A DNA stretch of 52,839 nt from an uncultured Verrucomicrobiota bacterium (GCA_903960845.1 CAJCCF010000582.1:1-52839); one strand, 5' to 3'; counted from the stretch's first letter, positions 34,952 to 43,609 are shown. Numbers and translations are program-made. Notes: generated from the letters alone by a model not told the origin.

Positions 34952-36427
34952 ATGTTACTAGACACAAGTCTCAAAAATGAATTGGAAGCAAATCAGTTAA
35001 GCTCTGGCGGGATTGCAACAAATCAGGAAAAGGCTGAATTAACACTGGGTGATCTTACTTGGGAAATTGGATTTGCTAGACTAGTAGCCTTTAAGCAAGC
35101 GGAGGGGCACACCAATGTCCCCGCCCGATGGACTGCAGATCCGGAGTTGGCGCGCTGGATCAGGCAGCAGCGGCACGCTCATGAGTTTGGCTTGCTCTAC
35201 ACTCGACAGAGTGCCCGGCTCAGCGAACTCGGTTTCAACTGGCATCGCGTGCCTCCCAAGAAAGAATCCACGCTGGCGGATACGATTTGGGAAGGGCATT
35301 TTCACGAACTTGCCGCCTTCCTGCGAAAAAATGGGCACATGCGCGTTCCGAGAGCGAATCCGGAGGACCGGCGCCTGCGGGAGTGGGTCTTGGAACAGCT
35401 TGCCTGCCAGAGGCAAGGGCGCCTGAGTCCCTCACGCCGCGAGCAGTTGGATTCCATTGGATTCGAATGGTTTCCTCATAAAAACGGGCCGGTTCGAACC
35501 CTTGATGAGAAGTCGCCGTCGCCCATGATTTGGGACCGGCGTTTTGCTGAACTGGTCGCCTTTCAGCAGAAGTATGGACACACGCGCATCCCAAAAATGA
35601 GCGTGGAGCACACTCGCCTGCGGGGTTGGGTGGTGTCGCAGCGCGTATATTATCGTAAGGGCAGTCTGCGCTATGCACGGCAGAAGAGGCTGGAATCCAT
35701 CGGCTTTGACTGGAACCCCTCGACCCATGGACTGACACCGACCGTTGATCGGGGGCAGGGGGCTGCAATGATCTGGGAGCAGCGTTTTGAACAGTTGCGC
35801 GCCTTTCAGGAACGGAACGGACACACTCGTGTGCTATCACACCGCGGAGAAGACAGGGAACTCGGTGGCTGGGTCGTGCGGCAGCGCTCGATGTATCGCC
35901 GGGGCAAGTTGAGGAAGGATTACGTTCAGCGACTCGATGAGATGGGCTTTGATTGGAAGCCCATTGGCAGACTGGCGCAGAATTCCAACACAGAGCGCCC
36001 TGCATCTGACAAATTCAATGCACGCATTGCTGAGTTCCGCTCCTTTCACTTGTTGAACGGTCACTGCGATGTGCCGACCAAATACCCGGCCAATCCCAAG
36101 CTCGGCAACTGGGTGTCAAATATGCGTTCTTTGAGGAAAAAAGGATTGCTGAGTCCCGACCGCATCATGGAGTTGGATGCATTGGGCTTTAATTGGGTGT
36201 CGTCCACTTCAGAGGCGCGCCGCCGCGCTCAATGGGAGAGACTCTTTGCGGAACTGCTTGGTTACAAGCGGCTCACCGGCCATGTCAATGTTCCGCTTCG
36301 CTACAAGCTAAATCCAAAGCTCGCCAAATGGGTTATTGCCCAGCGCTTGCAGCACCGCAACGGCACCCTGAGTGAAAACTGTGTGCAGCGCCTCAATGCC
36401 GTTGGTTTCCAATGGTCGTCACGTTAG
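34952..36427 (+). CDS. Orphan protein of six helicase-associated (HA) repeats
   Basis: The 491-residue product is built almost wholly of six copies of one roughly 63-residue repeat, spaced 75-81 residues apart and starting near residues 37, 113, 194, 275, 353 and 428. The pattern is W-x3-F-x-EL-x-AF...GH-x-x-VP...L-x-x-WV-x-x-QR...G-x-L...R-x-x-L-x-x-x-GF-x-W. This is the helicase-associated domain found at the C-terminus of some superfamily 2 helicases. No helicase motifs are present, so the repeats stand alone. The ATG at 34952 is preferred over a TTG at 34928. The first 50 codons are AT-rich and unlike the rest. There is no signal peptide; nucleic-acid binding is likely but inferred. Confidence 0.87.
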   Translation: MLLDTSLKNELEANQLSSGGIATNQEKAELTLGDLTWEIGFARLVAFKQAEGHTNVPARWTADPELARWIRQQRHAHEFGLLYTRQSARLSELGFNWHRVPPKKESTLADTIWEGHFHELAAFLRKNGHMRVPRANPEDRRLREWVLEQLACQRQGRLSPSRREQLDSIGFEWFPHKNGPVRTLDEKSPSPMIWDRRFAELVAFQQKYGHTRIPKMSVEHTRLRGWVVSQRVYYRKGSLRYARQKRLESIGFDWNPSTHGLTPTVDRGQGAAMIWEQRFEQLRAFQERNGHTRVLSHRGEDRELGGWVVRQRSMYRRGKLRKDYVQRLDEMGFDWKPIGRLAQNSNTERPASDKFNARIAEFRSFHLLNGHCDVPTKYPANPKLGNWVSNMRSLRKKGLLSPDRIMELDALGFNWVSSTSEARRRAQWERLFAELLGYKRLTGHVNVPLRYKLNPKLAKWVIAQRLQHRNGTLSENCVQRLNAVGFQWSSR

Positions 36428-36526
36428 GTCAGCGAGAGGGGTGGCTCCGGCCATTAGACCAAGGGTAGCCATGATATGGGATGAAGCGCCCGTTGACTCG
36501 CGGGCATGTTCAGAGCACTTCTGCTC

Positions 36527-36928
36527 ATGCCTCTGCCAGACGATGACGCGCTCGTGAAGCGCATGAAGAAGCTCCGCATTCGTGAGGAGGACATTCAGGA
36601 GGATTTTATTCGTGGCAGCGGACCGGGCGGACAAAAGGTGAACAAGACTTCGTCCACGGTCATGTTGCGGCATCTCCCGAGCGGCGTGGAGATCCGCTGC
36701 CAGCGTGATCGCTCGCAGGTGATGAACCGCCACTGGGCCCGGATGGAGTTGTGCGACCGGCTTGAGTCCATTCTGAATGAGGCGCGCATGGCGGCACAGA
36801 ATGAGCGGGAGAAGACCCGGCGTCAGAATCGCCCGCGTCCACGCGGTCTGAAGCGGCGCATTCTGGAGACGAAAAAGAGCCGTGGACAGGTGAAGAAGAA
36901 TCGCGGCCGTGTTTCCGGGGAGGAATGA
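36527..36928 (+). CDS. Class I release-factor-like protein with GGQ motif
   Basis: The 133-residue product has the peptidyl-tRNA hydrolysis domain of class I release factors and no codon-recognition domain. The signature GSGPGGQKVNKTSS is at residues 30-43, with GGQ at 34-36. The C-terminal tail is very basic (RRQNRPRPRGLKRR, KKSRGQVKKNRGR), as in ribosome-rescue proteins such as ArfB/YaeJ and the mitochondrial C12orf65 group. It most likely releases stalled nascent chains, though which rescue class it belongs to is unclear. ATGs at 36506 and 36527 are in frame; neither has a good ribosome-binding site. It lies 99 bp after the HA-repeat gene. Confidence 0.87.
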   Translation: MPLPDDDALVKRMKKLRIREEDIQEDFIRGSGPGGQKVNKTSSTVMLRHLPSGVEIRCQRDRSQVMNRHWARMELCDRLESILNEARMAAQNEREKTRRQNRPRPRGLKRRILETKKSRGQVKKNRGRVSGEE

Positions 36929-36983
36929 CAGAACTTCAAAAACAATCGTCAACCATCACTCACCCCTGTAAACTGCCCGCCCT

Positions 36984-37508
36984 ATGAAGACCCTCATCGC
37001 CACCATTGTCATGACTGCCGCCATTCTTTCCGCCGCCGATCTCCAGAGCATCCCACTGAAAACCATTGATGGGAAGGATGCCACGCTGAAGGACTATGCG
37101 GGCAAGGTGGTGCTGATCGTCAATGTCGCCTCCGAGTGTGGTTACACGGGCCAGTATGCAGGGCTGCAGGCGCTGCATGAAAAATACGCCAAGCAGGGAT
37201 TCAGTGTGCTGGGTTTCCCGTGCAATGACTTCGGTGGTCAGGAGCCGGGCAGTGAAGCGGAAATCAAGACTTTCTGCTCAAGCCGCTACAACGTGTCCTT
37301 TCCAATGTTTTCAAAGGTGAAGATCATTGGAGCGGAGAAGCATCCTTTGTTTGTCCAGCTCACTTCCGGCGGCGGCGAAGTGGCGTGGAATTTTGAGAAG
37401 TTCCTCATTGGCAAAGATGGGGCGCTGATCTCCCGCTTCGGCTCGGATGCCGAGCCTGAGGGCGGTGCCATCGAGGCTGCCGTGAAGAAGGGGCTGGGAC
37501 TGCCTTGA
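36984..37508 (+). CDS. Exported glutathione peroxidase family protein
   Basis: Thiol peroxidase of 174 residues with a short signal peptide (MKTLIATIVMTAAILSAA), so it should act in the periplasm. The catalytic Cys52 is in NVASECGYT, the Gln in FGGQEPG, and Trp/Asn in VAWNFEKFL, making the full Cys-Gln-Trp-Asn tetrad. It is a Cys, not selenocysteine, enzyme. Bacterial members normally take electrons from thioredoxin rather than glutathione; how an exported copy would be reduced is not evident here. It is convergent with the lolC/E-like gene with only 3 bp between stop codons and no terminator. Confidence 0.92.
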   Translation: MKTLIATIVMTAAILSAADLQSIPLKTIDGKDATLKDYAGKVVLIVNVASECGYTGQYAGLQALHEKYAKQGFSVLGFPCNDFGGQEPGSEAEIKTFCSSRYNVSFPMFSKVKIIGAEKHPLFVQLTSGGGEVAWNFEKFLIGKDGALISRFGSDAEPEGGAIEAAVKKGLGLP

Positions 37509-37511
37509 GTC

Positions 37512-38840
37512 TCAATCCCGCAAAGCCACAGCAGGGTCGACTCTGGCGGCGAACCAGGCGGGAATGAGGGCGGCCATAAGGCAGAGAATGATGGCAAGCC
37601 CGCAGATGGAACTCAGGTCGCCGGCATGGACCTGGGAGGGAATCTCGCTGAGGAAATAAATGTCCTGCGGGAAAAAATCCCGACCCGTCCTGGCGGTAAT
37701 GAAATCGCGGAGATCGTTGCGATAATAAAGCACCGTCATGCCGCCGATGAGTCCGCTGATGATCCCCAGGATCGCGACGATGCCGGCCTGGGCCAGGAAG
37801 AGTGCGATGATTTGACCCGAGCGTGAACCAAGCGCGGTGAGGATGCCGATCTCCCGGCGCTTTTGCACGGTGACCGTGATGGTGGTGTTCATCACGCAGA
37901 TGGCCGCGACGAGCATGATGAAGAAGAGCAGGAAGTACATGAGCGACTGCTGATTCTCCACATTCTGGAGCATGAAGCCGTGCATGTCCGTCCAGGTGCG
38001 CGGACGCCAGTCGGCTGGCAGTTTTTCCGTTTCGATCCACTGCATGGCCTGACGGTCGGCGGCATCAGGATCAGTCAGTTCGATCTCGATGCCGCTGACA
38101 TCTCCCTCCAGATTGAACAACTCCTGCGCCACATGCAGCGGCGCGTAGCAGCGCTCGCCGGCGGTGTCGGCGCGGATGATGGCGGTGACCGTGAGATCCT
38201 TGGGCACGACGACGATCTCCTCACGCGCGGCGGCGGCCTTGGTGGCATCCTTTTGCTCTTCGGCCTGGCGCAGGTCGCGGATCATCTGGCGGATGGTGTC
38301 ACTGGCGAGGATGGACAACGTGTCACCCACCTTCACTCCGAGCTTTTTCGCGAGCCGGTCGGTGATGATGATGTTGTCGCGCTTGAGATCAAACTCACCC
38401 GCAATGCGGTGCTTGGTCAGTTTGGCAAGCAGGGCATTGTCGGCGCCCTGCTTCAGGCCGAAAAGCTCCACCCCCTCGGGGTCGGACTTGCCAAAGCGCG
38501 CGGCGACCATGCCTTCAGCCATCGGCGTGGCGGAGATGACGCCGGGCTGGGTTTGCATTTGTTTGAGCACATCACGCCAGTTCGATCGGAACGGAGGAGG
38601 CGAGCCTTCCGGCACCTGACCGGTGAAGCGTGCATCCTGCATGAGCACGATGTGCGGCTCGAAACCAAGGAGCATTTTTTTGAACTCCACCTGCCAGCCT
38701 TTGAAGACGGACATCACCACCACCAGCACACCCACGCCGAGCATGACGCCGAGCACCGATATCAGCGTGATGATGGACACCAGCGAGCGCTTCGGGCGCA
38801 GGTAGCGGAGGGCGAGAAAAAACGAAGCGCTGGAGATCAT
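37512..38840 (-). CDS. Lipoprotein-releasing ABC transporter permease (LolC/LolE)
   Basis: Inner-membrane permease of the FtsX/LolE superfamily. The 442-residue product begins with a cytoplasmic helix and first membrane segment (FFLALRYLRPKRSLVSIITLISVLGVMLG style). A periplasmic domain of about 240 residues of the MacB-core type follows, then three C-terminal helices (LLFFIMLVAAICVMNTT, ALFLAQAGIVAILGII, CGLAIILCLMAALIPAW). The ending ARVDPAVALRD is diagnostic for Lol-type permeases (DP-xxALR). The ATPase LolD is not adjacent. Whether it corresponds to LolC, LolE or a single LolF-like permease cannot be decided. It is followed upstream by the hydrolase gene, 27 bp away on the same strand. 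Confidence 0.9.
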   Translation of the reverse strand: MISSASFFLALRYLRPKRSLVSIITLISVLGVMLGVGVLVVVMSVFKGWQVEFKKMLLGFEPHIVLMQDARFTGQVPEGSPPPFRSNWRDVLKQMQTQPGVISATPMAEGMVAARFGKSDPEGVELFGLKQGADNALLAKLTKHRIAGEFDLKRDNIIITDRLAKKLGVKVGDTLSILASDTIRQMIRDLRQAEEQKDATKAAAAREEIVVVPKDLTVTAIIRADTAGERCYAPLHVAQELFNLEGDVSGIEIELTDPDAADRQAMQWIETEKLPADWRPRTWTDMHGFMLQNVENQQSLMYFLLFFIMLVAAICVMNTTITVTVQKRREIGILTALGSRSGQIIALFLAQAGIVAILGIISGLIGGMTVLYYRNDLRDFITARTGRDFFPQDIYFLSEIPSQVHAGDLSSICGLAIILCLMAALIPAWFAARVDPAVALRD

Positions 38841-38867
38841 GGATTCGGGTGAGTTTTGGCGGGGCGT

Positions 38868-39959
38868 CTAGGGCTTCAGCCAGCGCTCAAAGAACCGATA
38901 GATCACTTCATTGGATTCGTCATTCGGATCATGCTTTTCGCGGTTGGTCATCGCCACGCGGTCGTCATGGCCAAGCAGCGCATTCACCGCACGGAGGTGA
39001 TTGAGCGGCACCCAGCGCTTCGGCGGATCTTCCGCACCACCTGAGACGAGAAACGGGCGCGGTGCCATCAGCGCTTGCAGTTCGACCAGATCATGGCCGC
39101 GTTCGATGAGTGTCTTGTAGGCTCCTGTGCGCGGACTGTCTTCACGCACAAGCCCTGGCTTGCGGGTCATGGCGGGATCGAGGCCGAGATACCAGGGCTC
39201 CTGATAATTGATGCTGCCGCGCGTTTCATCAAAGACGATGCCCGGGTCTGACCAAACGCCGCAGGCATATTTTTCCCAGAGGCATGCGCCGAACATGGAC
39301 CATTTGCCGCCATAAGAATGGCCGACGATGCCGATGCGCATTGCATCCACCTGCGGCAGGTTCGCCAGGGTGTGCCAGGCATTGGCTGAAATATAACCGA
39401 GGTAGGAAAGCGGCTGGCATTTCGCTCCGGCCGTGAGCACCGGCAGGCGGGCATCGCCGCCCGGCGAGCCGATGGCGAGGCTGACAAAGCCGCGCTTGGT
39501 GAGTTGATAGGCGAAATCACGCAACGGCTTGTCACTGAGACCGGCGCTGGTCTCGGGATCATAATACGGCACAAAGACGGCGGGGAAGGGGCCCTTGCCA
39601 TCCGGGATGAGCAGGTAACCGTCGGTCATCTGGTCGGCTGAGATCTGCACACGAATCTTTTGCTGAGTGAAGGTCTCTCGATGCGTGGTCTGCACGACTT
39701 CGAGTTTGGGCTTCACGATCACGGGTGGCCATTCCCCCATGATGGCATGCCAATCGGCGAGGATCTCCGAGCGCCGCTGCTGCCACTCGCCAGGTGTCTT
39801 CGCCTGACGGCCCTCTTTCAGAAGCAGTGGCGAGCGGTAGTCACCCAGTTGTCCAGCCCACGCTGCCGGCGGAGCGGTGAAGGCGGCGACTGCCGTCTTG
39901 TCGGATTCGGCCGCATGCAGGGACAGGGCAATGAATGAACAGAGGATGAATGGTTTCAT
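38868..39959 (-). CDS. Exported alpha/beta hydrolase (acetyl xylan esterase / dienelactone hydrolase-like)
   Basis: The 363-residue protein has a signal peptide (MKPFILCSFIALSLHAA), a nucleophile elbow GHSYGG (the Ser in IGIVGHSYGGKWS), and later Asp/His-containing strands (SGGAEDPPKRW and the RFFERW end). The preceding strands (DGYLLIPDGKGPFPAVFVPYYDPE) match large exported esterases of the alpha/beta-hydrolase clan found in Planctomycetes and Verrucomicrobia. It is probably a carbohydrate or aryl esterase; the substrate is unknown. The start is fixed by the signal peptide. A strong terminator for the next minus-strand gene lies just upstream, so it has its own promoter or depends on read-through. 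Confidence 0.87.
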   Translation of the reverse strand: MKPFILCSFIALSLHAAESDKTAVAAFTAPPAAWAGQLGDYRSPLLLKEGRQAKTPGEWQQRRSEILADWHAIMGEWPPVIVKPKLEVVQTTHRETFTQQKIRVQISADQMTDGYLLIPDGKGPFPAVFVPYYDPETSAGLSDKPLRDFAYQLTKRGFVSLAIGSPGGDARLPVLTAGAKCQPLSYLGYISANAWHTLANLPQVDAMRIGIVGHSYGGKWSMFGACLWEKYACGVWSDPGIVFDETRGSINYQEPWYLGLDPAMTRKPGLVREDSPRTGAYKTLIERGHDLVELQALMAPRPFLVSGGAEDPPKRWVPLNHLRAVNALLGHDDRVAMTNREKHDPNDESNEVIYRFFERWLKP

Positions 39960-40035
39960 GTGGACGTAGGCTACGCTGCATCCAGCGCTTTTGTTCAGAA
40001 CTCAAGTCCCCGGTCGCATGTAGGTCAAAGGGGAT

Positions 40036-40074
40036 AAAAAAATCGTCACTGCCGGTGAAGGTCAGTGACGATTT
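40036..40074 (-). terminator. Strong intrinsic terminator of the SWIB-domain gene
   Basis: Perfect 12-bp stem AAATCGTCACTG/CAGTGACGATTT (40040-40051 with 40063-40074) with an 11-nt loop, followed on the minus strand by a run of seven T (A-run at 40036-40042). It begins about 30 bp after the SWIB stop codon. Confidence 0.92.
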
Positions 40075-40104
40075 GAGAAGACGGGGAATCTCAGGGGAGA
40101 CCGT

Positions 40105-40389
40105 TCACTTGACGTGTGCGGAGACGAGCTTGGTCATCTCGAACATGGTCACCTGGCTCTTGCCACCAAAGACAGCTTTCAGAGCTGCATCAGCATTGAT
40201 GTTGGTCTTCTTGGTTTGGTCCTGGAGACCATTCTTTTTGATGTATTCCCAAAGCTTCTTGGTCATTTCACCGCGAGACAGTGGGGTGGAGCCGACAACA
40301 GCAGCCAGAATCGCATCCGGTTGGACGGGCTTCATGAGGGCTGCGTTAGGTTTACGGGGAGTGGTGCTGGTGCTGGATTTTTTGGCCAT
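40105..40389 (-). CDS. SWIB/MDM2-domain protein
   Basis: A 94-residue protein that is almost a bare SWIB domain: a Lys/Ser/Thr-rich start (MAKKSSTSTTPRKPN), then LMKPVQPDAILAAVVG, the helix around MTKKLWEYIKKNGLQDQ, the NINAD core and FGGKSQVTMFEMTKLV. SWIB domains are common in eukaryotic chromatin remodelling. In bacteria they occur mainly in chlamydiae and other PVC members, where they are found alone or fused to topoisomerase. The basic N-terminus suggests nucleic-acid or nucleoid association. It is probably well expressed, given its near-perfect terminator and isolated position. Confidence 0.92.
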   Translation of the reverse strand: MAKKSSTSTTPRKPNAALMKPVQPDAILAAVVGSTPLSRGEMTKKLWEYIKKNGLQDQTKKTNINADAALKAVFGGKSQVTMFEMTKLVSAHVK

Positions 40390-40493
40390 AGGTGGAGATG
40401 CTGCCAGTTTAGTGGGCGTGGGTCAATAGCTCTCGTGCAGGTTTTTTTGCCCCATCTTTTTTGATCAGTCCGCCCGTCCGGCGACTTTGATGA

Positions 40494-40522
40494 TTGAAGC
40501 GACTGGCCCGAGCCGATAGTCT
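40494..40522 (+). promoter_or_regulatory. Candidate promoter giving a near-leaderless transcript
   Basis: TTGAAG (40494-40499), exactly 17 bp, then TAGTCT (40517-40522). The beta-propeller ATG is at 40530, about where transcription would begin. No ribosome-binding site precedes that ATG, which fits a leaderless message. Confidence 0.4.
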
Positions 40523-40529
40523 TCACCTC

Positions 40530-41768
40530 ATGCAACGACTTTTCCCGCTTTGTTTTCTTCTGCTCGCCACGGTCCCTGCCTGGTCCGAAAACTGGCCCCA
40601 ATGGCGCGGTGTCCGCATGGACGGCACAAGCCTGGATCAGGGCTTTCCGGAATCAATGACGGAAAAAACTCTGGCCTGGCGCACGGAACTTCCCGGCCAG
40701 GGGCATGCCTCACCCATCGTCTGGGGAGACCGGATCTTCACGGTGGCGGCTCTTGCTGAATCCGAGCAGCGCGTGCTCCTGTGCGTGAATCGTGCCGACG
40801 GCAAGCTGCTGTGGGAAAAAGCTGTTCTCAAGTCGCCGCTGGAAGGCAAGCACCGCCTCAACAGTCACGCCTCCAGCACTCCAGCCACGGATGGCGAACG
40901 GGTCTTCACCGCTTTTCTGAATGGCAAGGATGTGGTGGTGAGTGCGCATGATTTCAGCGGCAATCAGCTCTGGCAGGTGCGTCCGGGTGTCTTTGCCAGC
41001 AAGCATGGCTTTTGCAGCAGCCCGATCCTGTTTGAGGACAAGGTGATCGTGAACTGCGATCACGACGGCCCGGGTTACATCGTGGCCCTGTCGAGAAAGG
41101 ACGGTCGCCAGCTCTGGCGCGTTGAGCGGCCTAACCAAACACGCAGTTACTGCGTGCCTCTGATTCGCCAGATCGGCGACCGCACGCAGATGGTGCTGTC
41201 CGGGACCAAATGCGTGACCGGTTACGATCCGCATGACGGCCGTCTGCTGTGGATGATCGATGGTCCGACCGAGCAGTTCGTGGCCTCCATTGTGCATGAT
41301 GAGAAATCCAATCTGCTGCTGATGAGCGGAGGTTTCCCCGAGCATCATATCCTGGCCATCAAGCCTGATGGCAAAGGTGATGTCACGAACACGCACATCA
41401 AATGGCGCACCAACAAGGGCGTATCCTATGTGCCATCTCCCCTCTGTGAGTCGGGTTGGTTCCTCATCGTTTCCGATTCGGGCATCGCCCACTGCTTTGA
41501 CGCGGCCACCGGCGACATCGCCTGGGAGGAGCGCATGAAGGAGCACCACGCCTCACTCGTCAGTGCGGAGGGAAAGGTTTTTTTCATCAATGACTTCGGC
41601 ACGCTGCGTGTCGTGAAGCCGGGCGCAAAATACGATTTGCTGGCGGAGAGCGAACTCCAGGAAAAGATCTTTGCTTCACCCGCGATGAGTGAGGGGCAGA
41701 TCTTCATTCGTGGAGAAAAAAGCCTGATCTGTCTGGGCAAGCGGCTCATGAAGACCGCCGCGCACTGA
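40530..41768 (+). CDS. Exported PQQ-like beta-propeller (BamB-like) protein
   Basis: The 412-residue protein has a signal peptide (MQRLFPLCFLLLATVPAWS), then a WPQWRG opening (NWPQWRGVRMDGTS) typical of the large PVC family of outer-membrane-assembly-like WD40/PQQ propellers. Repeated blade motifs appear: LLCVNRADGKLLWEK, HDFSGNQLWQV, LSRKDGRQLWRV and GYDPHDGRLLWMI, and later CFDAATGDIAWEE. It does not have the catalytic residues of PQQ dehydrogenases. It is probably a periplasmic or surface scaffold. The ATG at 40530 is chosen because the signal peptide starts there; an upstream in-frame start at 40494 adds 12 residues. Confidence 0.87.
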   Translation: MQRLFPLCFLLLATVPAWSENWPQWRGVRMDGTSLDQGFPESMTEKTLAWRTELPGQGHASPIVWGDRIFTVAALAESEQRVLLCVNRADGKLLWEKAVLKSPLEGKHRLNSHASSTPATDGERVFTAFLNGKDVVVSAHDFSGNQLWQVRPGVFASKHGFCSSPILFEDKVIVNCDHDGPGYIVALSRKDGRQLWRVERPNQTRSYCVPLIRQIGDRTQMVLSGTKCVTGYDPHDGRLLWMIDGPTEQFVASIVHDEKSNLLLMSGGFPEHHILAIKPDGKGDVTNTHIKWRTNKGVSYVPSPLCESGWFLIVSDSGIAHCFDAATGDIAWEERMKEHHASLVSAEGKVFFINDFGTLRVVKPGAKYDLLAESELQEKIFASPAMSEGQIFIRGEKSLICLGKRLMKTAAH

Positions 41769-41788
41769 ACGTCTCCGATGCCGCCGCC

Positions 41789-42310
41789 ATGAGATCTTTG
41801 TCACTTTTGCTGATCCTGTGTCTGCTGGTTCCGTGCTGCGCGACGAAGAAAAAGAAAGGGAAAGAGAAGACCGGTCCGGTGACCCTGATCGGCATGATCG
41901 AGATGGTGAATCCGGAGCAGAATTACGTGCTCATCCGCTGCGAGTTGATGCCCAATCTCAGTGCCGGATCAGAACTCACGGCGGTGAGTGCCGATGGTAA
42001 AAAAGCCAAGCTCATTCTCTCTCCCGAGCGCAAGGGCCATTACCTCACTGCGGACATCAAGGAAGGCTTGCCGACGGTGAACAGTCTCGTGCTGCTGCCG
42101 ACGGGCGCGGAGGTTCCGCCACCCGCAACTCCGCCGGCACCACCACCTGTTCCGGTCTCGCCGCCAAGCACGCTCAAGCTGCCTGAGCTTCCATTCATCC
42201 CACTGAATCTGCCGCCCCTTTCCACCAACCCAACACCACCTGCCAAGCCTGCCCAACCTGGTGCCGAGACCGCGCCGAATCCCGGAGATCTGGAACCCCC
42301 GGTGAAGTGA
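41789..42310 (+). CDS. Small exported Pro-rich protein, function unknown
   Basis: I do not recognise a family. The 173-residue product has a hydrophobic leader ([20 protein letters not shown]) with a lipobox-like VPCC, so it may be a lipoprotein. A very basic segment (KKKKGKEK) comes next, then a compact domain of about 80 residues with an OB-like pattern ([20 protein letters not shown], then [16 protein letters not shown]). The last 70 residues are Pro/Ala/Thr-rich and probably extended. It follows the beta-propeller gene by 20 bp and may form part of the same envelope unit. The compact domain is reminiscent of small exported domains seen in PVC bacteria, but I cannot name it. Confidence 0.7.
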   Translation: MRSLSLLLILCLLVPCCATKKKKGKEKTGPVTLIGMIEMVNPEQNYVLIRCELMPNLSAGSELTAVSADGKKAKLILSPERKGHYLTADIKEGLPTVNSLVLLPTGAEVPPPATPPAPPPVPVSPPSTLKLPELPFIPLNLPPLSTNPTPPAKPAQPGAETAPNPGDLEPPVK

Positions 42311-42386
42311 ACCGGCCAGGTCTGGCGCGGGACGGATTCAGGCCCGTTCTGAACTGAGGTGGAAATCCAACATCCCAAATCCCATC

Positions 42387-43583
42387 ATGCTCACTGAAAC
42401 CGAAGCCCGTCAGCGCATCCTCTCGGCCATCCCGCCGGGACCCGTGCAGGAACTGGGGCTGCTCGCCGCACTCGGACGCTTTGCAGCGCGTGAAGTCATC
42501 GCAAGTGTGCCGATTCCAGGGTTCGACAATTCCATGATGGATGGTTACGCCCTGCACGCTGCTGACAGCGTGGGCCTGCGGAAGCTGAGCGTAAGTGCGG
42601 AGCAGCCTGCCGGCATGAATCTTGAACTGCACTGTGAGCCCGGTCACGCCATTCGCATCTTCACCGGTGCTCCGATGCCTGCTGGTGCAGATGCCGTGAT
42701 CATGCAGGAGGATGTGGATCGCGAGGATGGAATGATCCTGTGCCGCGAACCGGTGCAGGTAGGTGAGAATGTCCGCCGGGTGGGTGCTGATCTCTGTGTC
42801 GGTCAAATCATGCTGCGCCGCGGTGAGGCGCTCACGGCGGGCAGGCTCGGGCTGCTAGCCTCTCAGGGATGCGCGACGGCGAATGTCCACGCCACACCCC
42901 GAACGACGGTGCTGAGCACGGGAGATGAACTCGTGCCGGCTGGCCACGGCCCGTTGCAGTCCGGCCAGATCTACAACAGCAATGGCGTCATGCTCCAGGG
43001 CCTGCTTGCGCAGCTCGGTATTCATGAAACTCAGGCCGTGCATTGTCGTGATGACCTGCAGGCCACGGTGTCGCTGCTTCACGATCTCATCCAGACTCAG
43101 GACATCATCATCCTCAGTGGCGGTGTGTCCGTCGGCGATCACGATCAGATCAAGCCGGCACTGCTCCAGCTCGGCATCCCGCCAGATCTGTGGCGTGTGA
43201 AAGTGAAGCCAGGTAAACCCTTCCTGTTTGCCAAAACCTCGCGCGCTTCAGACGGGAGACCCGTTTTCATCTTTGGCCTGCCCGGGAATCCCGCGTCCTC
43301 CTTTGTGGCTTATCAGCTTTTTGTTAGGCCTGCGCTTCTGCGCTGGATGGGGGCTGGCGATGTCTCCATGCCGGTTGTTCCCGTGCGGGTTTCGACCAGC
43401 CTGGACAATGATGGCGGACGTCCGCACTACCTACGCGGTCTGGTTCAGGATGGCATTTTCCGTCCTCAGGGGCTCCAGCAAAGTCATGCGCTCTTTGCCC
43501 TCAGTCAGGCAAACGCCCTGCTCAGGCTCGCTGAAGGGCAGTCGCTTGCCGCGGGAGATCCGGCAGAGGCCCTGCTGTTCTGA
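42387..43583 (+). CDS. moeA: Molybdopterin molybdenumtransferase MoeA
   Basis: Cytoplasmic enzyme that inserts molybdenum into molybdopterin-AMP in molybdenum cofactor synthesis. The 398-residue product has the N-terminal DNSMMDGYA block, the middle VLSTGDELV and YNSNGVML segments, the MoCF-type [25 protein letters not shown] and the [11 protein letters not shown] signature, all in the usual order. The length is typical. The other moa/mob genes are not in the window. It lies 76 bp after the Pro-rich protein and converges on the DUF1501 gene with a 26-bp gap; a 5-bp GCCGG/CCGGC hairpin there is too weak to call a terminator. Confidence 0.95.
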   Translation: MLTETEARQRILSAIPPGPVQELGLLAALGRFAAREVIASVPIPGFDNSMMDGYALHAADSVGLRKLSVSAEQPAGMNLELHCEPGHAIRIFTGAPMPAGADAVIMQEDVDREDGMILCREPVQVGENVRRVGADLCVGQIMLRRGEALTAGRLGLLASQGCATANVHATPRTTVLSTGDELVPAGHGPLQSGQIYNSNGVMLQGLLAQLGIHETQAVHCRDDLQATVSLLHDLIQTQDIIILSGGVSVGDHDQIKPALLQLGIPPDLWRVKVKPGKPFLFAKTSRASDGRPVFIFGLPGNPASSFVAYQLFVRPALLRWMGAGDVSMPVVPVRVSTSLDNDGGRPHYLRGLVQDGIFRPQGLQQSHALFALSQANALLRLAEGQSLAAGDPAEALLF

Positions 43584-43609
43584 GGGCCGGCTAAACTTCC
43601 GGCTTCCAG

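Noticed and set aside
37863-38852. A 329-codon plus-strand frame over the LolC/E-like gene
   Set aside because: His/Asp/Gly-rich shadow of a clearly membrane-type gene on the minus strand.
43584-43609. GCCGG/CCGGC hairpin between moeA and the DUF1501 gene as a bidirectional terminator
   Set aside because: The stem is only 5 bp and no T-run follows on either strand.
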